From: Labilibaculum sp. K2S | Lineage (GTDB): Bacteria; Bacteroidota; Bacteroidia; Bacteroidales; Marinifilaceae | Assembly (NCBI RefSeq): GCF_030372765.1 | Contig: NZ_JAUCMW010000016.1 | Span: forward strand, 38,252-102,251 | Length of the DNA: 64,000 bases | Direction: 5' to 3' | In this document: positions 45,501 to 53,083 of the stretch, piece by piece | Position numbering within the stretch: the stretch's first letter is position 1 | Layout: each line of letters begins with the position of its first letter | Program-made: the position numbers and the translations under genes | The notes under the pieces: model-generated | Told to the model about the DNA's origin: nothing | Seen by the model: only the letters and a program-made list of their open reading frames with translations | Database searches by the model: none

Positions 45501-48500
45501 TTGGAGTTACAATTAAATCTGCGGCCGAAAATCCAGAATTACATCGATTTGTAACATCTACCCTATAATTTCCTGCATCTGCATTCTTCACACTTGACAA
45601 ATTAAGAGAAGATAGATTATTTAATAAATCAACTCCGTCTTTATTCCAACTATAGGTATAAAAATCACCAGGATATTTCATATCCACACTAAATGAATGA
45701 TTATTCCCTTCACAAACCGTTGCATCCTGCAGTAGTTTATCAAACTCTACCAATGGATAAATATCCAAATCAAATACAGCCATCCCCAAACTATTTGGAC
45801 ACTCTACTGTTTCACCGGCAATGGTATAAACACTAGTCACTTTAACTTTAAAAGTAGCATCTCTATCTAACATTGAAGCGGTATAATTCAATACACTTCC
45901 TGTCTCTGATAGTGTTTGAGATCCTCTTTTCCAATCATAAGTTAAAACACCATCACCTGTTGCCAGAGCAGTTAAAATAATATCCTGCCCCACACACAAA
46001 TCATCATTTGAAGTTATACTATTTAATACTGGTGTTGATAACACATTAATAACAACCTGATCAGCTGCAACCCCACAACCATTCTCAACCTCGCAACGAA
46101 CTGTATAGGTTCCGGTTGAATAATTAAATGTGTATGGATTTTCCAGTGATACAGGAGAAGTTCCTCCATCAACATACCATTTTACATCTCCAGCATCTCC
46201 AGTTACCAACGCGTTTAATGTCGTACTTGATCCCGAACAAAAACTAGTTTTGTCTGTATCAATACTTACTGTTGCTTCTTCATCAACCAATACATTTAAT
46301 GTAACATCCACTGTAGCTCCTGAAGTTCCACAGTCTTGATATTCCGGTTTAAATCCGATAGTACATATATACTCTCCTTCTTGTGATTCCTGAGGACTAG
46401 CAAAAATTAATTCAGGAGACTTAACTCCACTAAATTCTGCTCCATCGATTAAATCGACACCACCTTTAGACCATGAATAGTCGTACCAGCTAATATCTCC
46501 ATTTGAAACATCCAACGAATTCGATACACCTTTACAAAAATGAACAATATCGCCATCACTTCCATAACTAAAATTTGGAACAACCTTCGCGGTAAATTTT
46601 GCAGTATCCTGAACTGCCTGAACGAATGATATACTATCCAGAGCAAAAAAAGTATCCTGATTATCAAGGTTATGATTAAGTATTTTAATTGTTGCCTTCC
46701 TTACTGTTCCCGGTTTCCAAAGAGCTGAAACCGATTGCCACTCTGTAGACTTATCTATTTTAAAATCTTCAATAATTGTCTCATCGTTAATAAGCACCTT
46801 AAGAGATTGATTATAAGTCGAATTATTTTTTGCCAAACGCCCGTGCAACTTAAAAATATAACTGAAATTTTCTTCTACAGGCAATTCGTTCACCTGATAA
46901 ACCACCTCTCCTTGTCTATCAGAATATCCTAAGAACATTCTTCCTCCGTCCATTGCTCCAAAGTCAGCTAAAACAGGATTTTCTGCTACAGGGGTGGATG
47001 CCAGTGCGAAATTTCCAGGATCAACAAGATTACTGGTAACTATATCGTAATCAGACTCAAACCCATTAAAACCATCTGAAAAATCACCGTTAAATAAAAT
47101 ATCCAAACTTGGATCTCTGTAATATCCCAAAACATAATAGATCGTTTCTACATCCGGAGCTGGCACAACCAGAGGTCCATTCTCAATAATTGGGTTCCCT
47201 GTAAAATCATTTACATACCATTCATAAAAGTCTGGGAATGGTTCTACAAGAGCAACACTTATATTCTCATCATAACTTTCACAAACCAGACTTAATTCTT
47301 TATCTATATTTAACACAGGATGAATTGGAGATACTGCCTTTGTAAAGCCAGAATAGTATCCTGCAGCACCAAGAGTATTCGAACTTGCTGTCCAGGCAAC
47401 ATTTATAGCTTTACTCCCTGTAAAACGACAATCACCGCTTATATTAGGTACTTTATAATATACCCATTCTGTTGTTCCAGGCACATTCTGAGGATTGCTT
47501 AAAGATGTTCCATTACGTTGTACATCTACATTTTTTTGCGCCAAAACCGTAACCGTTGGATTTATAAGACCTCCGGCACCGGTAGTAATGTAATTAGCTT
47601 GAGGAATCACAACCTCCTTAATTCCCAATCCTGTAAGAGGAGGAATAAAATTAAGTCCAATATTTGTCCAGTCCTGATTTGTACCACACATGGTTTGGTA
47701 AACATATACATCTTTACCTTTTGTATCAATGTAAAGTGTTGGAAGTGCTTTAGGATTAACAATGTCATCCAAAATGATAAAATCGCCAGCATTAGCCAGT
47801 GTACCTTTATTATTTCCATTTACCCATACTTCGGTATTTGCCTGGGTTGCCACAACAATAGTTCTTTCCTGCCCGGCATAATAAGCAGTAGGATCTGGCT
47901 CAGCCTTTCCTTCTCCTTTCATTACGATGTATTTGTCTCGCACCTGATCCACCGGAACAATCTGGTCGAAACCAATATCCTGAGATGGCTTCGCCCCTGC
48001 TGTCCATGAACCACAATTCACAACAATTTTTTGAGTTGATGTAATATGCGTCCCATTCATTCCATTTCGCACCATGGCAGTTTCGCCACTAAATTGACTA
48101 GCATGCAAATTTACCCCAATAACATAACTCTGCCCTTTGCTTAGTGTTCCTGTTATAACATCAGAAGGATCTATTGATTCTAAAACTACATTTGCACCAT
48201 CGTATTTTGTAATGTACTTACATTTAATTCCAGAAAAATTAACGGTTGTCTGCCCATCTTCAACAGCCATCACTGAAATAAAGTGGCTTCGAATAGGATA
48301 ACCTCCACTATACGAAGGATCTGAATAATTAATTGTGTGGCTATACAAATGCCCGGAATAAAAATCTTTTCCTTTGGCATACGCTCCTTTTGCCGAAAGA
48401 GAACCTCCATGCGTTAATGCTCCATATTCCCCACCATTACTAAAGCCATGCCTTATATTTGCAAAGAAAGGACCATCATACGAGTAAATTCTTAACCCCT

Positions 48501-48888
48501 GCCCATTTAAAGGTTTGTTTAATTCTTTTGGTCCTATAATTCCATACGAATAACTGCACCCATCAGGATAAGTACTCGAATTATGCGAACTATACGTATC
48601 TCCTCCCGGAGTTTTAAAAACATAAGTTTTGCTTTGATTACGATTAATTGTAAACGGGCCTGCTACTGTATTGCCTTGTCCATCTTCAATAAAAACCTTA
48701 AGGTCTTTTTCAGAATTGGTTGACAAGAAAAGTTCTTGTTTTCCCACCTGAGCAGAACAATAAAACGGCGGCACATAATGTTCATAGTCGTACTGAGCCA
48801 TTCCGCTGAGTGGCAAAATAAACAATAAGCCAATAAAGACTAACTTAAATACTTTCATTAATTGGGTAGAAATTTTACCATTCCTCAT
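36598..48888 (-). CDS. giant multi-Ig cell-surface protein with T9SS type-B (gliding motility-associated) C-terminal domain
   Basis: About 4,096 residues from the ATG at 48888; the open frame extends 32 codons further, but only this start (or the Met ten codons on) leads into a normal signal peptide (MKVFKLVFIGLLFILPLSGMAQ). Residues about 25-520 resemble the N-terminal domain of IgGFc-binding proteins (KLYVFKTPGGD-like strands, FISVMAVEDGQTTVNFSG, AGQERTIVVATQANTEVWVN). Residues about 596-765 look like a carbohydrate-binding jelly roll (LFNGDFSDGFNGFESDYD). Then come roughly 30-35 Ig-like domains (about 767-3945), nearly all with a cysteine pair of the type VCxG...YxCxV. The C-terminus (about 3,999-4,096: NAFLPLAGDGTNDRFFV, EMYVYDRWGELLYKT, CPAGAYVWVVFINGE) is a type-B sorting domain. 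It should be exported by T9SS and held at the surface by the downstream PorP/SprF protein. A stalk-like adhesin is the likely role; ligand unknown. Confidence 0.92.
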   Translation of the reverse strand: MRNGKISTQLMKVFKLVFIGLLFILPLSGMAQYDYEHYVPPFYCSAQVGKQELFLSTNSEKDLKVFIEDGQGNTVAGPFTINRNQSKTYVFKTPGGDTYSSHNSSTYPDGCSYSYGIIGPKELNKPLNGQGLRIYSYDGPFFANIRHGFSNGGEYGALTHGGSLSAKGAYAKGKDFYSGHLYSHTINYSDPSYSGGYPIRSHFISVMAVEDGQTTVNFSGIKCKYITKYDGANVVLESIDPSDVITGTLSKGQSYVIGVNLHASQFSGETAMVRNGMNGTHITSTQKIVVNCGSWTAGAKPSQDIGFDQIVPVDQVRDKYIVMKGEGKAEPDPTAYYAGQERTIVVATQANTEVWVNGNNKGTLANAGDFIILDDIVNPKALPTLYIDTKGKDVYVYQTMCGTNQDWTNIGLNFIPPLTGLGIKEVVIPQANYITTGAGGLINPTVTVLAQKNVDVQRNGTSLSNPQNVPGTTEWVYYKVPNISGDCRFTGSKAINVAWTASSNTLGAAGYYSGFTKAVSPIHPVLNIDKELSLVCESYDENISVALVEPFPDFYEWYVNDFTGNPIIENGPLVVPAPDVETIYYVLGYYRDPSLDILFNGDFSDGFNGFESDYDIVTSNLVDPGNFALASTPVAENPVLADFGAMDGGRMFLGYSDRQGEVVYQVNELPVEENFSYIFKLHGRLAKNNSTYNQSLKVLINDETIIEDFKIDKSTEWQSVSALWKPGTVRKATIKILNHNLDNQDTFFALDSISFVQAVQDTAKFTAKVVPNFSYGSDGDIVHFCKGVSNSLDVSNGDISWYDYSWSKGGVDLIDGAEFSGVKSPELIFASPQESQEGEYICTIGFKPEYQDCGTSGATVDVTLNVLVDEEATVSIDTDKTSFCSGSSTTLNALVTGDAGDVKWYVDGGTSPVSLENPYTFNYSTGTYTVRCEVENGCGVAADQVVINVLSTPVLNSITSNDDLCVGQDIILTALATGDGVLTYDWKRGSQTLSETGSVLNYTASMLDRDATFKVKVTSVYTIAGETVECPNSLGMAVFDLDIYPLVEFDKLLQDATVCEGNNHSFSVDMKYPGDFYTYSWNKDGVDLLNNLSSLNLSSVKNADAGNYRVDVTNRCNSGFSAADLIVTPKIKVNGFSLDKTGPFCSASNVTASFNVDNNGAVYIYQVKEPDGTIKNITNPYTFTVDASHQGIWEFFVSSSCDAPVSFQRTLNMFSDFGTLSVADVGTCIGENVTFEAKVSTIPTATVLHYAWTDNDGNPIGTDSDKLELLNVQDAAFGNYSVLVTDQCGNTKTANANLTKEAVTSPATATSTVCVGDNFSTTVTYLGSPISFEWRFGDKDSGPIVGTTETLSLTNVTLAQAGVYYCKVALSCGTAVIQRELIVNTHVSLVDSTDKIINICEGAKPLLSLLTTEINGNPADYSIVWKNFTGTNIGTGTSIQLDAHNIVGSFIYTATVVGKCETPIKTYRVIVHAKPLISSLANTLAECSGSVSLDVSASGEHNGIVWWKDGSVITDGNADPTNFVLNPATSPSDDGAYVAKVESDYCGDAQVTINLDIRNTIVVTAQSPAITVVCENDATNLFVTATGDNIVYNWYKSADLTKTTISDKSNLDLGNITLAKAGEYTCELTNDLNCGNQTLTFDVQVQENATVTNPTNVVMCEDDGNPEFSVVGTGEAPVTYQWYDKNNAAVAGATSNSLTVTTPVNGQSYYCVVSGSACGTATSNKASLTIIKNVAVTNPLDRTISDGANVSFSVVASGEPSYTYKWYENSGSGWILLSNGGKYSGVNLPTLQITGADKATFDGNQYRCEVISSGAICASSATSNPATLTVTEVTKIAVQAVSTTVCFNDNATLSVEGASTGLTYTWYYKKGAGAYETAYGKDGITISEVGQVSTLTILADDLDINNWTFKCLVSDGVSTDQYSNEVVVTVLEDIAVTTADASYNPCVGQAFSMSVSATGDGIKYKWYKVGAESTILSTSASYNMGTISLAKAGTYKCEVYNDLACNDDERSFVVNVKALPTTTNPADVTMCVTDADPDFKVVPGGDGPFTYQWYDNSGVIGGAINDSYTETSPVNGKYYYCEVTNSCKTVASGKANLIVVEELTVTNPSNLTIADGANAEFSVIASGEPTYSYAWEEYNGSTWNSLSNAGKYSGTDTYKLKITGADQASFDGNKYRCIVNTSGTVCIPSVTSGEAILTVNLVDKIFIQPNNDRVCLNDFANVNIEGKIAGLTYDWEFYNGSVWADVATNSDFVVVTDSPNKVSTLTIHATNLVMSTWIFRCSVNTSPATTVQVSSPATIEVLDNIVVTPGLLNFSLCEKEALSMSVSATGGDIKYKWYKDTDATTTLSVASSFSISEVLSTDAGAYTCEVYNDINCNNQVVNFNVGVNLHSTITDPVDKEVCASETNIEFEVTATGDGPLTYQWYDSSNNPVAEATATSDKLVVGTPVDGQSYYCVVTNSCNTATSAVATLTVYEEVSIVNDPLDVTIPDGGNATFTVKVAGEPDYTYQWQVWNGATWDDLSDGVHYAGTQSKTLQVNNADQLTFNGKQYHCVAGNTKCSADATSNLATLTITSVAKIFGQPDNQEICLSGAVDFEITGKTLGLNYDWEYSTDGVVYTTVTGVSELNVVTDASGSKLEIATTTLAMNSWTFRCIVRDGVSADETSGVASLNVVEPVNFDAIADENLCFGAEKQISLANLSGTEPISFSWMKGAAEVSTTSTVSIGASDNGNYQVTAGNGGVCPDKIADFDVLHYSALSLNAWGNTDEICIGQTEVLTVGVASKDALLPVETYQWYKDGSPVVTSSGLTLVATDKNQTGQYKVEVSDACSTETVFGYVNVYEPISASNSWNAETTLCIGSELKLDTKVTGDVTSYVWTKDGVGFSANSTYVKPSVDAADAGTYVCTVSGNCGVDITYTIDVTVLEAPVITKGLDAIAEVCEGESLVLGPIVVSGTYNDPVWTLNDNVTQVTTTIDQLNLGTAELSEAGNYLVTVNNLCGSDASLGNQVINPILTLDPIAPQTVCAGNDVVFRANATGTSLNYQWLVDGVDQSVNSSELIIDASDVQPFDLNTSKTYNVECKITSTTGCGDDSQSTTLTVKPNTLLHATLKNVPKYVGESYTMTVDVTGVDLVFEWTHELTDGTKVPLAETGPSITLTNITMADAGYYTCKIIGTCGQRLASGKLTVKEPVTIVSGLNTLEEKCVGDPLSLSISATGQISSVKWFKNDILIPSETSLNLYFAALGLADAAVYKCEIEGEGISVITETTTVRVYSQTVLNTSLSDTTLCEGSVLDWVPDIDGTSSMTFEWTMDGVNVSDQKILHSDALALSDEGNYEIQITSMCGDVSSNANLEIIQLPVYVSSTVGKDVCENEPLVEFTVEYTGERLKYQWRKGGIDLPGKISETLSLTNIQLSDDGDYNCRVYSTCGEEFSPVATLNVTPQLKVLSDQVDMEVCAGEDVLFTADAVGNNVNYQWKVDGVDVVDVPGVINGANTSSLSIVSAQVSHSGYYTCILSDDCTDYRSTKPTELVVHALPNTAIYGRMVLCAKEDRVTYVLNQVNADVYSWNVDGGIFAGPEEGAKTRVTWEELSPGSLSVSIMDLATGCQSRVDSAVVLNSLPNVNLTSLGSKGVCEKEFVLSGGFPEGGIYWINGISQTEFNPSDRGAGTYAVHYSYTDGNGCSNVTPVTNLTVDVLPVVDITDDITVGSCIPTPLSAKTDEDNIQWFKIQDNNRVLPDNLDNPNSMNPTFTPGKSQVLLAMVKDEHGCEGIDLLNLSVAPLPVVTTINDTTVSQCNQLVLQTDIVGDQDVISWTNPDHLDHSDVRSPKIIDAPAGTHTYTINVTDLYGCDAAGEVTVTMLADPTLGEDKFGCEGDKYEIDITGMENPVWNDDDSSPVRTIDKPGEYRLEVSNEYGCGDEQLFVINPKPNLGLKDTLIFEGQTVTFSPNLPSYYAPYFFEWQDGSIFQRFEVSETGTYKLKVEDNLGCVAIDSAYVEVKPVGIESSNAFLPLAGDGTNDRFFVGDNENMGGNADERFSIIEEFEMYVYDRWGELLYKTNEQGYKGGWNGQYKGKLCPAGAYVWVVFINGELTNKGTFMLIR
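40865..44215 (-). repeat. three-fold tandem super-repeat of a four-Ig block inside the giant gene
   Basis: Blocks begin at about 44215, 43095 and 41985 and end at about 40865, each 1.11-1.12 kb (~372 residues). Each holds four Ig-like domains in the same order: ATGDxIxYxWYK type, CxxDxxPxFxVxxxGxxPxTYQWYD type, DGANxxFSVxASGEPxYxYxW type, and CxNDxAxxxxEGxxxGLTYxW type. Block ends are approximate. Confidence 0.85.
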
Positions 48889-49164
48889 GTCATTAAGATT
48901 CAAAGTTAAAACGAAATTAATTTGCAATGAAAGACATTTCATATTGACAAAACAACATGAGATTAACCAATCAAAGCAATTCACAAAACATCTAAACAGA
49001 TAGTTTAAATAGATTTAAACAAAACAATTCATTAAATCAATATATCATTTCCTTGTAGGTTTAAAAAAACTCCGCAAAGTATCTGTTTAAACTGATAAAA
49101 GATGATTTTTGTTACATGTTTACTATAAAAAAGCAAATTTAAGTAAAATTAAACGAATTAACGA
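48889..49164. other. upstream region of the giant adhesin gene
   Basis: AT-rich, no gene. It should hold the adhesin promoter; a TACTTTG (minus strand, 49081-49075) is close to but not a clean -7 box. It also holds short direct TTTAAA-rich words. Confidence 0.5.
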
Positions 49165-49203
49165 TAATAAAAAAGGCAGCATTCCCCAGAAACGCTGCCT
49201 TTT
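49165..49203 (-). terminator. terminator of the M24 peptidase gene
   Basis: AAAGGCAGC and GCTGCCTTT pair around a 14-nt loop; six T follow on the minus strand. Confidence 0.85.
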
Positions 49204-49224
49204 AAGTATACTTACTGTTAATAT

Positions 49225-50610
49225 TTAACTCATTATATTCTCAACTTCCTCTATACCAATCGGAATTCTCTTTCCAATCAAACGATTTCCGTGTTCAGTT
49301 ACCAATACATCGTCTTCCAAACGAATGCCCCCAAAAGTACGATATTCATAGACTTTATCATAATTGATATAGTCCAAATGCAATCCTTCCAGCTTCCATT
49401 TATCCATTAATGCCGGAATAAAATAAATCCCCGGCTCATTAGTGATTACAAAACCTGGTTTTAGTTCTTTTCCAAGACGTAAATAAGCAGTTCCAAACTG
49501 ATCAATTCGCTGTACCTTTTCATCGTATCCAACCAGATTCTCACCGAAATCTTCCATGTCGTGCACATCCAATCCCATCATATGCCCAAGACCATGCGGC
49601 ATAAATAAGGCATGAGCACCAGCCTTCACAGCCTCATCAACATCACCTTTCATTAAACCAACTTCCTTTAAGCCGGTGGCAAGAACTTTACAAACCTCCA
49701 AGTGAATACTCTGATAAGTAACCCCCGGACGAATCAACTCATTGCCTTTGTTGATTCCAGCCAACACAATTTCATATATTTCTTTTTGCTTTTGACTAAA
49801 TTTTCCTCCTACAGGAATTGTTCGGGTATTATCAGAAGCATAATGAGAATCCGTTTCAGCACCACTATCCACAAGCAATAAATCTCCTGCTTTAAGCAGA
49901 TTACCATGCTCATGATTGTGCAAAGTTTCTCCTCTTCTTGAAACAATAGCCGGGAATGAGAGCAGTCCTCCCGCTCTTAATGCTATAGCTTCGCATTCCC
50001 CAGCAATTTCTCTTTCGTAAACACCATCTTTGGCCATTTTCATTGCTGTTGTATGAATCTCATACCCAATTGCAGCAGCACGCTCTAATTCCTTAATTTC
50101 GTACTCATCTTTTATTTCACGAAGCGAAATAACTGCTTTAACAAATTCTTCTGATGCATTCTCCTTAATTGCATTTAATGGTGTGCCCACAATTTCATGA
50201 ATCAAAATTTTATTTTCGGCACGATAAACTGGTAGAAAATGGATTTTTCGACCTTCTTTTATTGCTTCAGCAACAAGAGATTTCAAATCATTAAACGGAG
50301 CTGTGTTTTCAACGCCAAAACATGCAGCTTGATCTGCAACTCTTGGCTGTGGTCCCATCCAAATTATATCATCAATATCAACATCATCACCAAAAATATA
50401 ATCTTTATTATTATCGATATCAAAAACACCGGCAAAACCCGGATGATCGATACCAAAAAAATACAAAAATGTACTATCCTGACGATAATGATAAACATTA
50501 TCTGCGTAATTCATTGGTGCTTCAGGATTACCCAATACCAATGCAATTCCGTCTTTCATTATTTCACGTAATTGATTACGTCTTTTAATATATACTTCTT
50601 TTGGAAACAT
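49225..50610 (-). CDS. M24 family aminopeptidase P (Xaa-Pro aminopeptidase)
   Basis: 461 residues from the ATG at 50610 (MFPKEVYIKRRNQLREIM); the frame opens 48 bp earlier but the extra residues do not fit the family. The N-terminal creatinase-like domain (about 1-160; GNPEAPMNYADNVYHYRQDS) is followed by the pita-bread fold. All five metal ligands can be seen: D in LLLVDSGAETD, D in HYASDNTRTIP, H in LGHMMGLDVHD, E in ITNEPGIYF and E in GIRLEDDVLV. It removes N-terminal residues before proline. Cytoplasmic; single gene with its own terminator. Confidence 0.93.
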   Translation of the reverse strand: MFPKEVYIKRRNQLREIMKDGIALVLGNPEAPMNYADNVYHYRQDSTFLYFFGIDHPGFAGVFDIDNNKDYIFGDDVDIDDIIWMGPQPRVADQAACFGVENTAPFNDLKSLVAEAIKEGRKIHFLPVYRAENKILIHEIVGTPLNAIKENASEEFVKAVISLREIKDEYEIKELERAAAIGYEIHTTAMKMAKDGVYEREIAGECEAIALRAGGLLSFPAIVSRRGETLHNHEHGNLLKAGDLLLVDSGAETDSHYASDNTRTIPVGGKFSQKQKEIYEIVLAGINKGNELIRPGVTYQSIHLEVCKVLATGLKEVGLMKGDVDEAVKAGAHALFMPHGLGHMMGLDVHDMEDFGENLVGYDEKVQRIDQFGTAYLRLGKELKPGFVITNEPGIYFIPALMDKWKLEGLHLDYINYDKVYEYRTFGGIRLEDDVLVTEHGNRLIGKRIPIGIEEVENIMS

Positions 50611-50702
50611 GTTGCTTTGTATTTTAAGTGTTTTGTAAAATGAATTCGAAAGATACAAAAAAGAGAGTTATTTGGTATAACTATAACGACTATTTATAGA
50701 TA

Positions 50703-50733
50703 CAAAAAAAAGGCTTCCGATAATGAAAGCCTC
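50703..50733 (-). terminator. terminator of the Lrp-type gene
   Basis: AGGCTT (50711-50716) pairs with AAGCCT (50727-50732); on the minus strand it is followed by nine T. Confidence 0.8.
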
Positions 50734-50752
50734 ATAATTCAATAAATTATTG

Positions 50753-51208
50753 TTATAGTTTAATTTCCCGATCCACTGTTTGATCCAAGGAAATAAATGT
50801 TTCCGTTTTTGATATCCCAGGAATATTCTGCAGTGTATTAATTAAGATATCCATCAAATGCTGATTATCCCTGCAAAGCATCTTTACCAAAAATGTAAAG
50901 TTGCCAGTAGTAAAATGACATTCTACAATTTCAGGAATAGCGTCAATTTTATCTACAACCATTTTATATTGATGTGCATGATCAAGAGAAATACCAACAA
51001 AGGCACACACCTCATATCCTAAAGCTCTTGGCTTAACAATAAATCTAGACCCATCAATAATCCCTGCATCTTCCAGTTTTTTAACTCTTTGATGAATTGC
51101 AGCACCAGAAATCCCACACTCTCTGGCTATTTCCAAAAATGGAATCCTTGCATTTTTTATCAAGTAAGATAGAATCTTCTGATCTACAGCATCAATTTGA
51201 ACTTTCAT
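50753..51208 (-). CDS. Lrp/AsnC family transcriptional regulator
   Basis: 151 residues, the standard length. N-terminal HTH (DQKILSYLIKNARIPFLEIARECGISGAAIHQRVKKLEDAGII) followed by the RAM effector domain (about 65-150; CAFVGISLDHAH, IVECHFTTGNFTFLVKMLCRDNQHLMDIL). Such proteins sense amino acids and regulate amino-acid metabolism as octamers. Target genes not evident; it is divergent from cobQ across a 396-bp gap and lies upstream of the M24 peptidase but has its own terminator. Confidence 0.92.
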   Translation of the reverse strand: MKVQIDAVDQKILSYLIKNARIPFLEIARECGISGAAIHQRVKKLEDAGIIDGSRFIVKPRALGYEVCAFVGISLDHAHQYKMVVDKIDAIPEIVECHFTTGNFTFLVKMLCRDNQHLMDILINTLQNIPGISKTETFISLDQTVDREIKL

Positions 51209-51604
51209 TAGTATTTATGATTTAGATTTAAATAGTTAGTGGATGGTTGCGGAAATTTAAACATTCCAAATTGATATAGTAAAAATACCACATGAGCCAC
51301 ATTATCATGCAGCTAATTTACTATTACAAAGAGACCACTTGTTACAATTCATTACAATATTAGCAAAATTATTACTAATTCATAAGTAAATGAAATATGA
51401 AACTACAGATTCACAATATTTAGAACCAATTCACACAGGCATTCAAGCTTACGTTTTATTCAGTTAAACCTCACTAAATTTCCCAAAAATACTGTTTTAC
51501 AACAAAAACAACTCGATAAAAAAAGACTAATTTTGAAAGCCAATTAAAATTGCTCTTTTTAAATATCAACGATCTCCATTAGTTGAAATGAAAATAAACA
51601 CTTT
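51209..51604. other. divergent intergenic region, lrp-like / cobQ
   Basis: AT-rich, no gene. TAATTTTG (51528-51535) fits the -7 consensus about 70 nt before cobQ. I looked for a cobalamin riboswitch (B12 box, conserved GCCACTG) and found none. Confidence 0.5.
51528..51535 (+). promoter_or_regulatory. -7 box of the cobQ promoter
   Basis: TAATTTTG matches TAnnTTTG. No -33 TTTG at 19-20 nt, so the call is weak. Confidence 0.35.
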
Positions 51605-53077
51605 ATGATTAAATTAAGACCATTAATGTTTGTCGGCACAGGATCGGATGTTGGAAAAAGTATTATCAACACAGGGTTTTGCAGAATTCTTAAGCAGGAT
51701 GGCTATCAACCGGCTCCATTCAAAGCTCAAAATATGTCGCTAAACTCTTTCGCAACACCAGAAGGATTTGAAATTGGCCGGGCACAGGCCGTTCAAGCAG
51801 AAGCCTGCGGATTAGCTTGTCATACCGATATGAATCCTGTATTACTAAAGCCTACAAATGATAAAAGCTCACAAGTTGTTTTGAATGGAAAACCTATTGG
51901 CACGCAAACCACGGTCGAATATTTTATGGGGAATAATAAGCTTGCATTATTTGAAGAAGCAAAATCTGCATTTCATCGTTTAAACGAAAAATACAATCCT
52001 GTTGTATTGGAAGGAGCTGGCAGTATATCCGAACTTAATTTAAAAACCAGAGACATCACCAACATGCGAATGGCTATTGAAGCCAATGCGGTCACCTATT
52101 TAATTGCTGATATAGATAAAGGTGGTGTTTTCGCGAGTGTTTATGGAAGTATTCAGTTACTCGATGAAAACGAACGCAAGCAAATCAAGGGAATTATCAT
52201 CAATAAATTTAGAGGAGATCTAAAACTGTTCGAAGACGGGAAAAAGATTATTGAAGATCTTACCGGCAAACCTGTTATCGGAATCCTCCCCTATTTTAAA
52301 GATATCCATATTGAAGAGGAAGATTCTGTTAGTCTCGGGAAAAAATCAAAAACATCCAGTAAAGAAAAGATTAACTGTGCTGTTGTTATTTTACCGCGCA
52401 TGGCCAACTTTACTGATTTTGACGTTCTTGAACATGATCCAAGAGTTCATCTTTTTTACACAAACAATCCTTTAGAAATAGAAACTGCCGACATCATAAT
52501 CCTTCCTGGAAGCAAAAACACTATTTCTGATCTTCAGGAACTAAAACAAAACGGTGTTGCCTTGTCTATTATAAAAGCCTATAAAAACGGAAAAAAAGTA
52601 ATAGGTATTTGCGGTGGTTACCAGATGATGGGTGAAAAAATTAGCGATCCTCTTCAAATTGAAGGCAACATTGAAAGCATACCCGGTCTGGGGATTCTTC
52701 CTGTAGAAACAGCGATCACCAATGAAAAACTCACAGAACAATGCACTTTCAAATTCAGAGATTCAAATCAAGAGTGCTTTGGATATGAAATTCATATGGG
52801 AGAAACTATTGCCGTCCAAAATAACATACCACTATGCATTTTATCAAATGGAAAAACTGATGGCTATTTTCTAAACCAGAACTGTTGGGGAAGTTATATT
52901 CATGGTATTCTTGACAACAAAATTGTGATTCAACACCTGTTATCCGGATTCAATCTGGAACAAGAAAGTGATTTTAATTATCAGGAATTTAAAGAAAACC
53001 AATACAACAAACTGGCCGATTTAATAAGAGAAAACATAGATATGGATCTGTTTTACGCTCATTTAAAAGAAAATTAA
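51605..53077 (+). CDS. cobQ: cobyric acid synthase CobQ
   Basis: 490 residues, usual length for CobQ/CbiP. N-terminal DRTG/P-loop-like synthetase domain (MFVGTGSDVGKSIINTGFCRIL; FKAQNMSLNSF; EIGRAQAVQAEACG; LEGAGSISELNL; DIDKGGVFASVYG) and C-terminal glutamine amidotransferase domain with the Cys in GICGGYQMMG and the His in YIHGILDN. It amidates four side-chain carboxylates of adenosylcobyrinic acid diamide in B12 synthesis. The next gene, a P-loop ATPase, starts 6 bp later, so they form an operon. No B12 riboswitch is visible upstream. Confidence 0.95.
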   Translation: MIKLRPLMFVGTGSDVGKSIINTGFCRILKQDGYQPAPFKAQNMSLNSFATPEGFEIGRAQAVQAEACGLACHTDMNPVLLKPTNDKSSQVVLNGKPIGTQTTVEYFMGNNKLALFEEAKSAFHRLNEKYNPVVLEGAGSISELNLKTRDITNMRMAIEANAVTYLIADIDKGGVFASVYGSIQLLDENERKQIKGIIINKFRGDLKLFEDGKKIIEDLTGKPVIGILPYFKDIHIEEEDSVSLGKKSKTSSKEKINCAVVILPRMANFTDFDVLEHDPRVHLFYTNNPLEIETADIIILPGSKNTISDLQELKQNGVALSIIKAYKNGKKVIGICGGYQMMGEKISDPLQIEGNIESIPGLGILPVETAITNEKLTEQCTFKFRDSNQECFGYEIHMGETIAVQNNIPLCILSNGKTDGYFLNQNCWGSYIHGILDNKIVIQHLLSGFNLEQESDFNYQEFKENQYNKLADLIRENIDMDLFYAHLKEN

Positions 53078-53083
53078 CTGAAC

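Noticed and set aside
47518..48009. 163-codon plus-strand ORF inside the giant gene
   Set aside because: Cys-, Ile- and Asn-rich shadow translation of the adhesin's N-terminal domain; no start signals, and the minus-strand frame is clearly coding.
49075..49081. TACTTTG as the -7 box of the giant gene promoter
   Set aside because: One base shorter than TAnnTTTG and without a TTTG at the right distance; too weak to call as a feature.
50239..50588. Two overlapping plus-strand ORFs of 88-110 codons opposite the M24 gene
   Set aside because: Shadow frames of a well-conserved peptidase; Ile/His/Cys-rich with no family character.
51209..51604. Cobalamin riboswitch upstream of cobQ
   Set aside because: Expected from the pathway, but no B12-box or GCCACTG-like core and no suitable stem array could be read on the plus strand.
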